Shown: positions 1 to 6,945, counted from the stretch's first letter. The stretch: 9,647 bases of DNA from Opitutia bacterium UBA4654 (GCA_002405555.1 DHMA01000036.1:1-9647); one strand, 5' to 3'. Notes: generated from the sequence alone by a model not told the origin. A program made the numbers and translations.

Positions 1-195
1 GCCGCGCTTGCGCTTTCCGCCGAGCGGTTCGCCGACCTGCGGCTGTGGGTTTTGCAAAACACAAAGCCCCGAGTTTTTATCGACATCGCCACGGCAAGCC
101 CCGCAACCGATATGGGCTACTTCCGTATCGACTTCGACCGCGCCGACAAGTTCGAAAAGCTGCAAATGCTCCGCGAGGAATTCGGCATCGAATAA
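1..195 (+). CDS. C-terminal 64 residues of an unidentified phage-module protein (5' end outside window)
   Basis: The frame is open from base 1 to a TAA at 193-195 and has the high-GC third positions seen in the neighbouring real genes, so I read it as the end of a gene that starts outside the window. The fragment ends in an acidic and aromatic stretch (FRIDFDRADKFEKLQML, then EEFGIE) and contains VFIDIAT. I see no signal peptide, membrane segment or recognisable motif in what remains. It lies 27 bases before an exported-protein gene and about 1.5 kb before the tail chaperone, so a tail, neck or completion protein is a reasonable guess from position only. I do not recognise the family. I am fairly sure that it is coding. 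Confidence 0.7.
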   Translation, partial: AALALSAERFADLRLWVLQNTKPRVFIDIATASPATDMGYFRIDFDRADKFEKLQMLREEFGIE

Positions 196-222
196 AAATT
201 TTGAACCTCAAAAAAAACAAAA

Positions 223-930
223 ATGAAAAAATACATCATCGCAACCATCGCCGCGGCGTGCGCCGTCTCGGCATACGCAAAATCAACCGACGAACTTGTC
301 GCCGAGTTCCGCGCTCTCGATTCGTCCCAAAACGTCAAGGAGGCACGCCAAAACTACGTCCGCGAAAACATCGCCGACATCCGCGCGGCGTGGCAGAAAA
401 ACAAAAACTCGCCGTACGTCAAATTTCAGACCCGCGCGGTTGCGGAGTGGGTGTCGCTCTCGCCCGAAGCAAAGCAGAACAAGCTTTATATGCGCTCGCT
501 GTTTTCGCACCTCTACGCCGCCGACGGAGACATCGACGCTCCCGACGACGTGAAGATTTCGCTCAACTGCTGGAAATTCGTTTCGCTCAACCCCGATGCT
601 TGGGCGGCAATCAAAGCCGCCGGCTACAAGGTGGGCGGCATCGAAATTCCGCTCTGGTTCGGACTTGAAATAGGTCTCTCGACGCGCGACATCGACACCG
701 TGTACCGCTATCGCGACGGAATTTTAAACCGCTCCGCCGAATGGCTCGACGCCAAGTGCGAAGCCGTCCGCAGAATGTGCCTGTATGCCGCCGACACCGC
801 GAAGGCAAAAGCCGTCTGCAACGAATTCGAAAACGCTATGCTTTTGCACGACTGCCAAAACACCGAAAAAATCCAAGCCGTCGGCAAGGCGCTGACTGCG
901 CGAATCATCGACACAAAAATTTCAAAGTAG
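223..930 (+). CDS. Exported protein of unknown function, first of two tandem paralogs
   Basis: This is a 235-residue protein with a clear Sec signal: MKK, a hydrophobic core (residues 4-16) and an A-Y-A cleavage site after residue 19. Cys13 lies inside the core and is shared with the next gene, but the residues before it are not a canonical lipobox, so signal peptidase I is more likely. The mature part is helical and charged. It carries NPDAW at residues 123-127, then IKAAGYKVGG, and several cysteines in the C-terminal third. The same NP-AW/IKA-GYKV block begins at residue 123 of the next gene, and both proteins end in a K-I-x-K tail. There is no Shine-Dalgarno site; the start follows an A-rich leader (210-222). 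I do not recognise the family. Being exported inside a tail module suggests a moron-type envelope function, or possibly a host-surface factor, rather than a virion part. That is inference. Confidence 0.85.
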   Translation: MKKYIIATIAAACAVSAYAKSTDELVAEFRALDSSQNVKEARQNYVRENIADIRAAWQKNKNSPYVKFQTRAVAEWVSLSPEAKQNKLYMRSLFSHLYAADGDIDAPDDVKISLNCWKFVSLNPDAWAAIKAAGYKVGGIEIPLWFGLEIGLSTRDIDTVYRYRDGILNRSAEWLDAKCEAVRRMCLYAADTAKAKAVCNEFENAMLLHDCQNTEKIQAVGKALTARIIDTKISK

Positions 931-937
931 GAAAGGA
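929..937 (+). promoter_or_regulatory. Shine-Dalgarno site of the second exported paralog
   Basis: AGGAAAGGA overlaps the TAG stop of the preceding gene and ends 8 bases before the ATG at 946. It fixes that start, and the overlap makes translational coupling of the two paralogs likely. The same GGAAAGGA core is used again at 1711-1718. Confidence 0.7.
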
Positions 938-945
938 ACCGACAA

Positions 946-1665
946 ATGAAGAAAATCATCATCACAACTCTTGCGCTCGCCTGCGGGCTTGGCGCGTACG
1001 CCAAAACGCTCGCGGAGCTTAAAGCCGAAATGCCCGCCTATCAGGACAACGACACCGTCCGCGCCGCCCGCCGCGCCTATATGGCGGAAAACAAGACCGA
1101 CTTCGTGCGCGAGTTCGACGCTTGGAAGAGTACGAACGCCGCAAAGTTCTTTCTGGGCGAACCGCAAAACGCGGCGCTGACCGACGAGCAGAAAAAGCTC
1201 GCCGTCGAAAACCGCGCGTTCTTCGGGGCGGTCTACTGGGTGCTCTCGCGCGAGCTCGACGTACCCGCGAACACCGCGCTGCGCCTTGTGCCGCAGGTCT
1301 ACTTTGCCGAAAACCCGACAGCTTGGGATAAAATCAAGGCCGACGGCTACAAGGTGGACGGCGTTGCGATGCCCGAAACGCTGATAACCGGCTGCGCGTT
1401 CGCCGCACGCGACGAAGCGTGGCTGTTTGCCAACGCCGACAGGCTCGCGGCGATTCCGCTTGCGGGGCTTGTGTCCTTTGCGGAGGACACGCGGAAAATG
1501 CTTCTGCGTTCCTCCGATTTCGCCGCCGCGAAAAAGTTCTGCACCGCCTACGAATGCGAAATGCTCGTCAAAGGCGCGGACGCCGACAACGCCGCGCTTG
1601 TAAAAATCAAGACCGTGGGCAAGTACCTGACCGAACGGCTGCTCGACGCGAAAATCGCAAAATAA
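946..1665 (+). CDS. Exported protein of unknown function, second tandem paralog
   Basis: This is a 239-residue protein. Its signal peptide mirrors the upstream gene: MKKIIIT, a hydrophobic core with Cys13, and A-Y-A with cleavage after residue 19. The mature protein starts K-T-x-x-E-L-K-A-E, against K-S-x-x-E-L-V-A-E in its neighbour. The shared landmark NPTAW at 123-127 is followed by IKADGYKVDG, and the C-terminus (YLTERLLDAKIAK) matches ALTARIIDTKISK in the first copy. The genes differ by only four residues in length, so this is a tandem duplication that has diverged strongly. Cysteines are fewer here (one near the middle and two in the FCTAYEC block). The gap to the first copy is 15 bases, and the Shine-Dalgarno site overlaps the upstream stop. 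A terminator follows 6 bases after the stop, so this gene ends its transcription unit. The function is unknown to me. Confidence 0.87.
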   Translation: MKKIIITTLALACGLGAYAKTLAELKAEMPAYQDNDTVRAARRAYMAENKTDFVREFDAWKSTNAAKFFLGEPQNAALTDEQKKLAVENRAFFGAVYWVLSRELDVPANTALRLVPQVYFAENPTAWDKIKADGYKVDGVAMPETLITGCAFAARDEAWLFANADRLAAIPLAGLVSFAEDTRKMLLRSSDFAAAKKFCTAYECEMLVKGADADNAALVKIKTVGKYLTERLLDAKIAK

Positions 1666-1671
1666 AATACG

Positions 1672-1705
1672 CCGCCGCAGGGCAATGCCCCGCGGCGGAT
1701 TTTTT
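1672..1705 (+). terminator. Rho-independent terminator after the exported paralog pair
   Basis: CCGCCGC (1672-1678) pairs with GCGGCGG (1692-1698), and GGGC (1680-1683) pairs with GCCC (1687-1690). One A-C mismatch and a three-base AAT loop complete the hairpin. A T-tract runs from 1700 to 1705. This is a textbook plus-strand terminator directly behind the second paralog. It lies 22 bases upstream of the tail chaperone start, so the chaperone, tape measure and hub need read-through, antitermination or another promoter. Confidence 0.8.
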
Positions 1706-1710
1706 CAAAC

Positions 1711-1718
1711 GGAAAGGA
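1711..1718 (+). promoter_or_regulatory. Shine-Dalgarno site that fixes the tail chaperone start
   Basis: GGAAAGGA is placed 8 bases before the ATG at 1727. The same frame is open back to an ATG at 1685, but that codon lies in the loop of the terminator hairpin and has no ribosome site, so 1727 is the better start. Confidence 0.65.
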
Positions 1719-1726
1719 ATTTGAAA

Positions 1727-2038
1727 ATGACGGAAATCGAAATCAACGGAAAGAAAATCGCGGTCGACTGGGACGCGCGGGCGTACTTCCGCTACGAACG
1801 CGCGGGCGGCACCGCCGAGGAAATGCAGGCGCTCGCCGACAAGCGCGGCTCTGCGGCGGCGAGAATTTCGACGGTGGTAATTCTCGCGTGGGCGATGCTC
1901 AAAGGCGACTCCCGCGCCGAATACCCGACCGCCGAAGACCTCGCGCCGCTATTCATTCCGCGCTTCGACGCGGCCGCCGCCGAAAGCCTCGGCAACGTTA
2001 TCGCCGCGGGCAACGACGCGATGAAGGCAAACCTCTAA
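1727..2038 (+). CDS. Probable tail assembly chaperone
   Basis: This is a 103-residue acidic protein directly upstream of the tape measure gene, the position that tail assembly chaperones hold in siphophages and myophages, where they coat the tape measure before the tail tube polymerises. The sequence fits the small-chaperone pattern: a short beta start (TEIEINGKKIAVDWDARAYF), then helices with a central hydrophobic segment (STVVILAWAML) and a YPTAEDLAPLF stretch. Many phages make a longer second product by a -1 frameshift near the end of this gene. Only 12 bases separate this stop from the tape measure start and I see no slippery heptamer, so a single product is likely here. The assignment rests mainly on position, size and general pattern. 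Confidence 0.6.
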   Translation: MTEIEINGKKIAVDWDARAYFRYERAGGTAEEMQALADKRGSAAARISTVVILAWAMLKGDSRAEYPTAEDLAPLFIPRFDAAAAESLGNVIAAGNDAMKANL

Positions 2039-2050
2039 TTCAAACAAAAA

Positions 2051-5000
2051 ATGGCGGCGAAAGATTTCATCATCAGGCTTCTGCTCGATTCCGACGTCGG
2101 CGGCGGGAAGAAAGTTGAGGACGCGCTCGGAAGAATCTCGCAAAAGGTCGCGGGCTTGGAGACATTCGGCAAGTCGATGTCGATGTACTTCACCGCGCCG
2201 CTTGTGGCGTTTGGCACGCTCGCCGCCAAACTCTTCACCGACTTCGAGGCGCAGATGTCGCGCGTGGGCGCGATTTCCGCGGCGACGGCCGGCGAGCTGA
2301 AAGCCCTGACCGCGCAGGCCCGGGAACTCGGCGCGACAACCCGCTTTTCGGCAAGCGACGCGGCAAACGCAATGTCGTACCTTGCGATGTCGGGCTTTTC
2401 GGTGTCGGAAATGACGCGCTCTATGCCGTCGGTGTTGCAGCTTGCCGCGGCCGCCACGCTCGATATGGGCACCGCCGCAAACATCACGTCGAACATCCTG
2501 CGCGGCTTCGGGCTTGACGTTGGCGAACTCGCCCACGCAAACGACGTTCTCGTAAAGGCGTTCACGAGTTCGAACACCGACTTGCGCCAACTCGGCGACG
2601 CGATGAAATACGTCGCGCCCGTCGCGAGGTCGTCGGGGCAGAGTATCGAAGACATCACGGCGGCAGTCGGCGCCCTCGGCAACGCGGGCTTACAGGGCAC
2701 GATGGCGGGCACGGCGCTGCGCAAGGCGATTTCCTCGCTCGTCAAACCGTCGCGCGACGCGCAGAAAGTGCTTGCGGAACTCGGCGTCGATACGAAGGAC
2801 GCGTCGGGCAAAATGCGCCCGATTCTCGACATCATAAGCGACCTCGGCGATGCAGGCATTTCCACGGAGCAGATTTTCAGGATTTTCGGAGACCGCGCGG
2901 CCGCCGCCGTTGCCGCGCTCACCGATATGGGCGGCGACAGCCTCAAACGCTTTTCCGACGCGCTCAAAGACTCGGCGGGCACGACGGAGCGAATCGCAAA
3001 ACAGCAGGAGGATAACCTGCGCGGGGCGTTCTTCCAAATCAAGTCGGCGGTCGAAGAGGCGCAGATTGCGGTTGAAAGTTCGTCGCTCGGAAAGGCGCTG
3101 CGCGAAGTCGTGATGCAGGCATACGACCTCGTAAGCGCGTTCAACGCCTCCGACGACAAAACAAAGAGATTCGCCGCGTCGGTCGGGCTTGCCGTTGCTG
3201 CAACCGGTCCGGCGATTTTCGCGGCGACGCGCCTTGTGGCGGTTTTCGGCACGATGTCGCGCGTATTCGTTTCCACGGCGGCGGGTCTGCGGGCGCTATC
3301 CGTGGCGTTCACCGCAAACGCGGGCGCGGCTACCGCGGCGACAATCGCGTTGCGGGCGTTTCGCGGCGCGTTGGCGATGACGGGCATCGGCGCCCTTGCC
3401 GTCGGTCTCGGATACCTTGCCGACAAGTTCATTTCGAGCGCGGAGGCTGCGGGACGCGCGCGCTCGGCGTACGAGCAGCTTCCGCCCGCCCTCCGCGCCG
3501 TCCAAAGCGGCGTTGCACAGGTCAACGCCGATATGCGCACTTTCGCCGCCGAAGACGCGACGACCGAAAGCGTCGGCCGCCTGCGGAACTATTTCGAGCA
3601 GGTCAAGACGGAATACGAAAGACACGCGCAGATGCTCGACCGCGCGGACAAGCGCGAGCAGGTCCGCGAGCGCAACCGCAGGCGCGGCGGCGACGCGAAC
3701 TTCGCAAAAGGGGCGCAGTACGGCGAGGGCGAGCTTGCCGAGTACGAATCACGGACGGCTCTCTTCAGGAAGATTCAGTCGCTAAACACGGCGATGATGT
3801 CGGTACGCACGGTGCTTGCCCGCAAGGAGGCGGAGCTTGAATCGCGCACGTCGGCGGAAGCGCTCGCAAGGGAGGCCGCCGACCGCAAGGCGTTCGAAAC
3901 CGCCGCGCGACGCACAAACCAAATCAAACGCGCGGTCGCGCTCGAAGCCCTTTCCGATACCGAACGGAAAATCGAGAGGGAACGCGACCTCCGCGCCGTC
4001 GAGGAGGAAATCGCAAGGCTCGAAAGCGACGCGGGCAACACTTCGAAAAGTTTTGCCGACCGCGCGAAAGCCTACGATATGCTCGGCGAAAAGCTCCGAG
4101 AGACGGCGGCTTTGCGCGGGGAAATCGCGCGGCTGGAACCGAAGGCCGCGAACGAGGAAAAGAAACGCGCGGCGGCGGAAACCGCGCGGCTTTCGCTCGA
4201 AATTTTGCAGGCGCAGGCTCGCGGCGACAATGCGGCGGCGGCAAAGACGCAGCGCAGGCTCGACATCGAACACGAGATTCTGAACCTCAAAGAAAGCGCC
4301 AACCTCTCCGACGCCGACGCGCGGGAAATCGCTACGGCGAAGGTCGAAGCGGAGGCGAAAATCGAGGCGGACAAGCTCGCCCGCGAGCGCAATATGCTCG
4401 TTGTGGAGGCGCAGATTTCCGCGCTCAAAGCGTCGGGAAAAAAAGTCGAAGCGGAAGCGCTTTCAATCCGCAAACGCGCCACCGAATACGCAGAACGCTT
4501 CAAAACTTCGTATTCGGAGGCGCTCGCCGACATCAAAAAAATCGACGACATCCAGAAGAAGCAGAAGCCCGCCGCCGCGAACAAAAACGCCCGCTACGGC
4601 GCGAGCGTCGGGCAGATGGAGCGGCAGCAAAACAAAATCAAAGAGCTGCTCGGCTCGGACTCCCGCGCCGACATCAGCCGCGGCGCAAAGATGGCCGAGC
4701 GCTTCGAAAAACGCTACGGAATTTCAATCAACGACGACGTGCGCGAATACAAGGGCATCGACCGCAAAACGGGGAAGTTCGTAAACCCCACAAGCAAGGA
4801 GGCCGTCGCGCAGTCCGACGCGGAAACCTCGCAAAGGGCGTACGGAATCGCCGCAAGGGCGGGGGCAATCAAAACGCCGACGGATGTCGTGCGCCCGATT
4901 GCGGGAGCCGTCGGAAGCGCGGCTTCCGCGGCGGTCGGAGCGGTCTCCGAAACGGCGGGGATGTTTTCGACGGGCGGCGTTTCCGCGCCCCGTTCGGCGA

Positions 5001-5323
5001 AGTCGTACTCGGCGCGTATGACCGAAAAAGCGGCGGGCGCGGCGGACGAATTTTCCACGGGCGGAGTTCCCGCCCCGCGCTCGGCAAAATCCTTTTCCGA
5101 ACGACTTGCGGAAAGCCGCGCCCCGAAGTCCGCCGCACAAAAAACGCAGTCGGCAAAAGCGTCGGGCAAATCGGGAGATTCCGACAAGGGCGCGGGCGGC
5201 GGAATCGACGAGGCGGTAAGCTCGCTCTCCGAAATCGCAAAGCAAATCGACACCCTCGTCAAAAAAATAATCGACCTCGAAAAAAACGTCAAAGGCTCGG
5301 TCTCGCGACTCTCGAAAAAATGA
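2051..5323 (+). CDS. Phage tail tape measure protein
   Basis: This 1090-residue protein sets tail length as a ruler inside the tube and is ejected ahead of the DNA. Residues of about 65-360 match the conserved core of the TP901-type tape measure family: MSRVGAIS at 69, then LGATTRFSASDAANAM, YLAMSGFS, the LGNAGLQGTMAGTALRKA block, and a late FGDRAAAA. Hydrophobic, membrane-compatible helices follow (about 374-395 and 440-458). Next comes a long, charged, coiled-coil-like region to about residue 860, a Ser/Ala/Gly-rich part with a 16-residue repeat (972-987 and 1001-1016), and a final amphipathic helix. I see no peptidase or lysozyme motif. The start follows an A-rich leader (CAAACAAAAAATG) without a Shine-Dalgarno site. 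The end overlaps the hub gene by four bases. By the usual rule of about 0.15 nm per residue, the tail would be roughly 150 nm if the whole chain is extended helix. Confidence 0.93.
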   Translation: MAAKDFIIRLLLDSDVGGGKKVEDALGRISQKVAGLETFGKSMSMYFTAPLVAFGTLAAKLFTDFEAQMSRVGAISAATAGELKALTAQARELGATTRFSASDAANAMSYLAMSGFSVSEMTRSMPSVLQLAAAATLDMGTAANITSNILRGFGLDVGELAHANDVLVKAFTSSNTDLRQLGDAMKYVAPVARSSGQSIEDITAAVGALGNAGLQGTMAGTALRKAISSLVKPSRDAQKVLAELGVDTKDASGKMRPILDIISDLGDAGISTEQIFRIFGDRAAAAVAALTDMGGDSLKRFSDALKDSAGTTERIAKQQEDNLRGAFFQIKSAVEEAQIAVESSSLGKALREVVMQAYDLVSAFNASDDKTKRFAASVGLAVAATGPAIFAATRLVAVFGTMSRVFVSTAAGLRALSVAFTANAGAATAATIALRAFRGALAMTGIGALAVGLGYLADKFISSAEAAGRARSAYEQLPPALRAVQSGVAQVNADMRTFAAEDATTESVGRLRNYFEQVKTEYERHAQMLDRADKREQVRERNRRRGGDANFAKGAQYGEGELAEYESRTALFRKIQSLNTAMMSVRTVLARKEAELESRTSAEALAREAADRKAFETAARRTNQIKRAVALEALSDTERKIERERDLRAVEEEIARLESDAGNTSKSFADRAKAYDMLGEKLRETAALRGEIARLEPKAANEEKKRAAAETARLSLEILQAQARGDNAAAAKTQRRLDIEHEILNLKESANLSDADAREIATAKVEAEAKIEADKLARERNMLVVEAQISALKASGKKVEAEALSIRKRATEYAERFKTSYSEALADIKKIDDIQKKQKPAAANKNARYGASVGQMERQQNKIKELLGSDSRADISRGAKMAERFEKRYGISINDDVREYKGIDRKTGKFVNPTSKEAVAQSDAETSQRAYGIAARAGAIKTPTDVVRPIAGAVGSAASAAVGAVSETAGMFSTGGVSAPRSAKSYSARMTEKAAGAADEFSTGGVPAPRSAKSFSERLAESRAPKSAAQKTQSAKASGKSGDSDKGAGGGIDEAVSSLSEIAKQIDTLVKKIIDLEKNVKGSVSRLSKK
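4964..5098 (+). repeat. Two-copy 16-residue repeat in the tape measure C-terminal region
   Basis: FSTGGVSAPRSAKSYS (4964-5011) recurs as FSTGGVPAPRSAKSFS (5051-5098), 14 of 16 identical, with a 29-residue period. The DNA copies differ at many third positions, so the protein sequence has been kept while the bases drifted. The motif is Gly/Pro-containing and would interrupt the helical rod. Confidence 0.85.
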
Positions 5324-6531
5324 CGACTCTTAAAATAGGCGGCGAAAAACGGACTCTCCCCCAATGGGGCTGCGAGTCGGCAATGCTCACGTTCAACAGC
5401 TTCGCGGCGGACGAATTTTCGTTCTCCACGCCGAAGCTCGGCTTCCGCAACGCTTGGCGCGACGCGGAAACACGCGTCGAGGTCTTCGACGGCGACACGC
5501 GGATTTTCGCGGGCTTTCTCCAAGAGCCGACCGTCGGCAAATCGGCAAACGGCGACTCCGTGAACCTCTCCGCAAAAGGCTTCTGGGACGTGTTCGAATC
5601 AACGCCGTACCAAAATTCGTGGTTCCCGCCGATTCTAATCGGCAGCATTCCGAACGTCCGCGACCTCACGAAAGTCCAGCTTTTCGGGAAAAAAACCGAG
5701 TACTGGTGGAGCTCCACGGGCGGACCGGTGCAGTACGAGGAACCGCAGTATGAAAGCTGGTCGGCGGAGCAGTTCTTCAAAAATGACGTGTTGGCGGCGT
5801 TCGCTAAAACCGACAACGCCGCGCTCTTCGACATTCCCGAATCGGGTATCGACTTCGACTCGCAGCTCCTTCTGCCGTACGAGGAGAAGGAGTCGCCAAT
5901 GTTCGCCGATATTTTTTCGAGCATCGCAAAGTGGCACCCCGAATTGATGTCCGCCTTCGACTACTCGGCAGACAAGCCGAAACTCTCGATTAAGGCGGCG
6001 CAGAAGTGCGCAGTCGCGAACGTTCCCGTCGGCATATGCACCGACATTTCGCTTACAAAGGACATCAAACGCAAGCGGCGCGTGATTCTGCGGCTTGTCA
6101 AAAACAAGACGGGCAATACGACGGGCGGCACGGGTTCGTGGTTGCACTACAAAGGCTTCGAGGACTGCGCCGACGATGGCGTTTCGGCGAATCAGCGCAA
6201 CGTGGTGGTCGTTTCGATAGACATTTCCGACGACAATTTCTCGAATAAAACGGTCGACGCGCAGGGCCTGCTCGCGCAGTTGAAGTCGATTGTCAACCGC
6301 GACAAATACACGGGAAGCGTCGCGCTCTTCGACCGCAACCTACGGATGCGCTACGCGGGCAAACGCCTGAATATTGCGGACAGCCGCGACAATCTCGCGG
6401 GAATCGACGCGCAGGTGCAGTCGGAGTCGATAGACCTTGCGACGGGCACGCGGACGCTGACGCTCGGCAACGACAACCAGCCCGATTGTGAGGATTTCGT
6501 CTCGCGTATCGAGTGGCTGATTTCGCGATAG
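5320..6531 (+). CDS. Probable phage tail hub / baseplate protein
   Basis: This is a 403-residue protein whose ATG overlaps the tape measure stop (ATGA), so the two are translationally coupled. The N-terminal half is beta-rich and carries the pattern of tail hub domains: RVEVFDGDTRIFAGFLQEP at about residues 51-69, then DSVNLSAKGFWDVF. The middle (ADIFSSIAKWHPELMSAFDY) and the C-terminal LTLGNDNQ segment, followed by an acidic stretch, recall phage hub proteins of the gp27-like type that close the tube and bind the tape measure end. There is no signal peptide and no enzymatic motif. The place directly after the tape measure is where distal tail or hub genes sit. I recognise this by layout and strand pattern, not by a decisive motif, and a distal tail protein is the main alternative. 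It is the last phage-type gene visible. Confidence 0.6.
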   Translation: MTTLKIGGEKRTLPQWGCESAMLTFNSFAADEFSFSTPKLGFRNAWRDAETRVEVFDGDTRIFAGFLQEPTVGKSANGDSVNLSAKGFWDVFESTPYQNSWFPPILIGSIPNVRDLTKVQLFGKKTEYWWSSTGGPVQYEEPQYESWSAEQFFKNDVLAAFAKTDNAALFDIPESGIDFDSQLLLPYEEKESPMFADIFSSIAKWHPELMSAFDYSADKPKLSIKAAQKCAVANVPVGICTDISLTKDIKRKRRVILRLVKNKTGNTTGGTGSWLHYKGFEDCADDGVSANQRNVVVVSIDISDDNFSNKTVDAQGLLAQLKSIVNRDKYTGSVALFDRNLRMRYAGKRLNIADSRDNLAGIDAQVQSESIDLATGTRTLTLGNDNQPDCEDFVSRIEWLISR

Positions 6532-6661
6532 ACGCGACAACCGCAACACACGCGGAGGGCGGACGAAAAAAAACACCACGAGGCGCAAGCAACCCTTTTG
6601 AAAACGGTACCCCCGCCGAACCTCCGCGGCTCACTAAAAAAAAACAAACTTCCGCCGAATT

Positions 6662-6727
6662 GCGGCAAGAGGGCGGCAACCCTTCCGCCAAGCCGCGGCA
6701 AGAAAACGGCAATCCTTTCGCCGAACG
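6662..6727 (+). repeat. Two-copy 33-base tandem repeat
   Basis: Unit 1 (6662-6694) and unit 2 (6695-6727) are adjacent and alike. Both start GCGGCAAGA, share CGGCAA, and share CCTT before CGCC, with mostly transition differences. Each unit has hairpin potential (GGCGG with CCGCC in unit 1, CGGC with GCCG in unit 2). Weaker relatives seem to lie upstream around 6583-6620 (GCGCAAGCAACCCTTTTG, then CCGCCGAAC). It is an intergenic, REP-like element of unknown role. Confidence 0.65.
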
Positions 6728-6788
6728 CGGCCGATTACGAAAAACACAAAAAACCGTACCCACCGTCGCGCGATTACAACCAATCCAA

Positions 6789-6828
6789 CCCTTTTCCCAT
6801 TCCCCCGTTTCAAACATTCCCATTACCC
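6789..6828 (-). other. G-tract array on the minus strand (possible G-quadruplex)
   Basis: The plus strand has five C-tracts at 6789-6791, 6796-6798, 6802-6806, 6819-6821 and 6826-6828, with spacers of 4, 3, 12 and 4 bases. The minus strand therefore carries five G-tracts, and four of them could form a quadruplex with one long loop. It lies 10 bases beyond the stop of the small peptide gene, in its transcribed direction. Confidence 0.35.
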
Positions 6829-6838
6829 TTTTCTATCT

Positions 6839-6925
6839 TTACTTACGGTACAAGGGCTGCGGAGCCTGTGCGAACAGCGTCGCCGAGCAGAATGCGAGAA
6901 TTGAGAATAACATTTTAGTTTTCAT
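6839..6925 (-). CDS. Small secreted peptide of 28 codons, or the 5' remnant of a secreted-protein gene
   Basis: The minus strand encodes MKTK, a hydrophobic core (residues 5-18, MLFSILAFCSATLF) and a likely cleavage after Ala19, leaving only QAPQPLYRK before TAA. The start is well supported: AAGGA (complement of 6931-6935) lies 5 bases before the ATG, and two sigma70-like promoters lie upstream in the right direction. Cys13 follows L-A-F, which is a poor lipobox, so signal peptidase I is likely. A second in-frame TAG follows two codons after the TAA. Either this is a true short secreted peptide, or it is the front end of an exported protein whose body was lost when the neighbouring phage region formed. 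No function can be assigned. Confidence 0.6.
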   Translation of the reverse strand: MKTKMLFSILAFCSATLFAQAPQPLYRK

Positions 6926-6945
6926 TGTAGTCCTTGGTTGGTATT

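Larger units (their letters stand above)
6532..6838. other. Gene-poor junction between the phage hub gene and the small secreted-peptide gene
   Basis: No convincing gene. A plus-strand frame runs from a GTG at 6513 to 6962, but it starts inside the hub gene without a ribosome site, is made of repeat-derived Pro/Arg/Asn text, and runs antisense through the small peptide gene. The stretch holds A-runs (6566-6573 and 6636-6644), the 33-base repeats and a C-tract element. A weak hairpin, GCCG (6654-6657) with CGGC (6663-6666), reads on the minus strand into a T-tract (the complement of 6636-6644) and could end transcripts from the small peptide gene. The longer distance to the T-tract makes this uncertain. 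Confidence 0.5.

Noticed and set aside
201..228. TTGAAC at 201-206 as the -35 of a cargo promoter
   Set aside because: At 17 bases spacing the -10 would fall on the start codon and does not resemble TATAAT.
1685..1687. Upstream ATG for the tail chaperone
   Set aside because: It lies in the loop of the terminator hairpin and has no ribosome site, while 1727 has one at ideal spacing.
2020..2055. Programmed frameshift to fuse the tail chaperone to a second product
   Set aside because: No slippery heptamer is evident near the gene end, and there is no extra frame between it and the tape measure gene.
1949..2590. A 213-codon minus-strand open frame across the chaperone/tape measure boundary
   Set aside because: Arg/His-rich antisense shadow that crosses two real genes and has no initiation signal.
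2035..3540. A 501-codon minus-strand open frame opposite the tape measure gene
   Set aside because: Its text is Ala/Ser/Arg-rich without domains and has no ribosome site. The plus-strand frame has clear tape measure family blocks. GC-rich codon bias creates such long antisense frames.
4714..5523. A 269-codon minus-strand frame opposite the tape measure end
   Set aside because: Low-complexity Ala/Glu/Ser text antisense to the repeat region and hub start. It has no signals of its own.
6541..6555. CCGC/GCGG hairpin after the hub stop as a terminator
   Set aside because: A four-pair stem with no T-tract on the plus strand is too weak to call.
6293..6823. A 176-codon minus-strand frame in the same phase as the small secreted peptide
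   Set aside because: It could be seen as the lost body of that gene, but two stops intervene, the text is repeat-derived, and it runs into the antisense of the hub gene.
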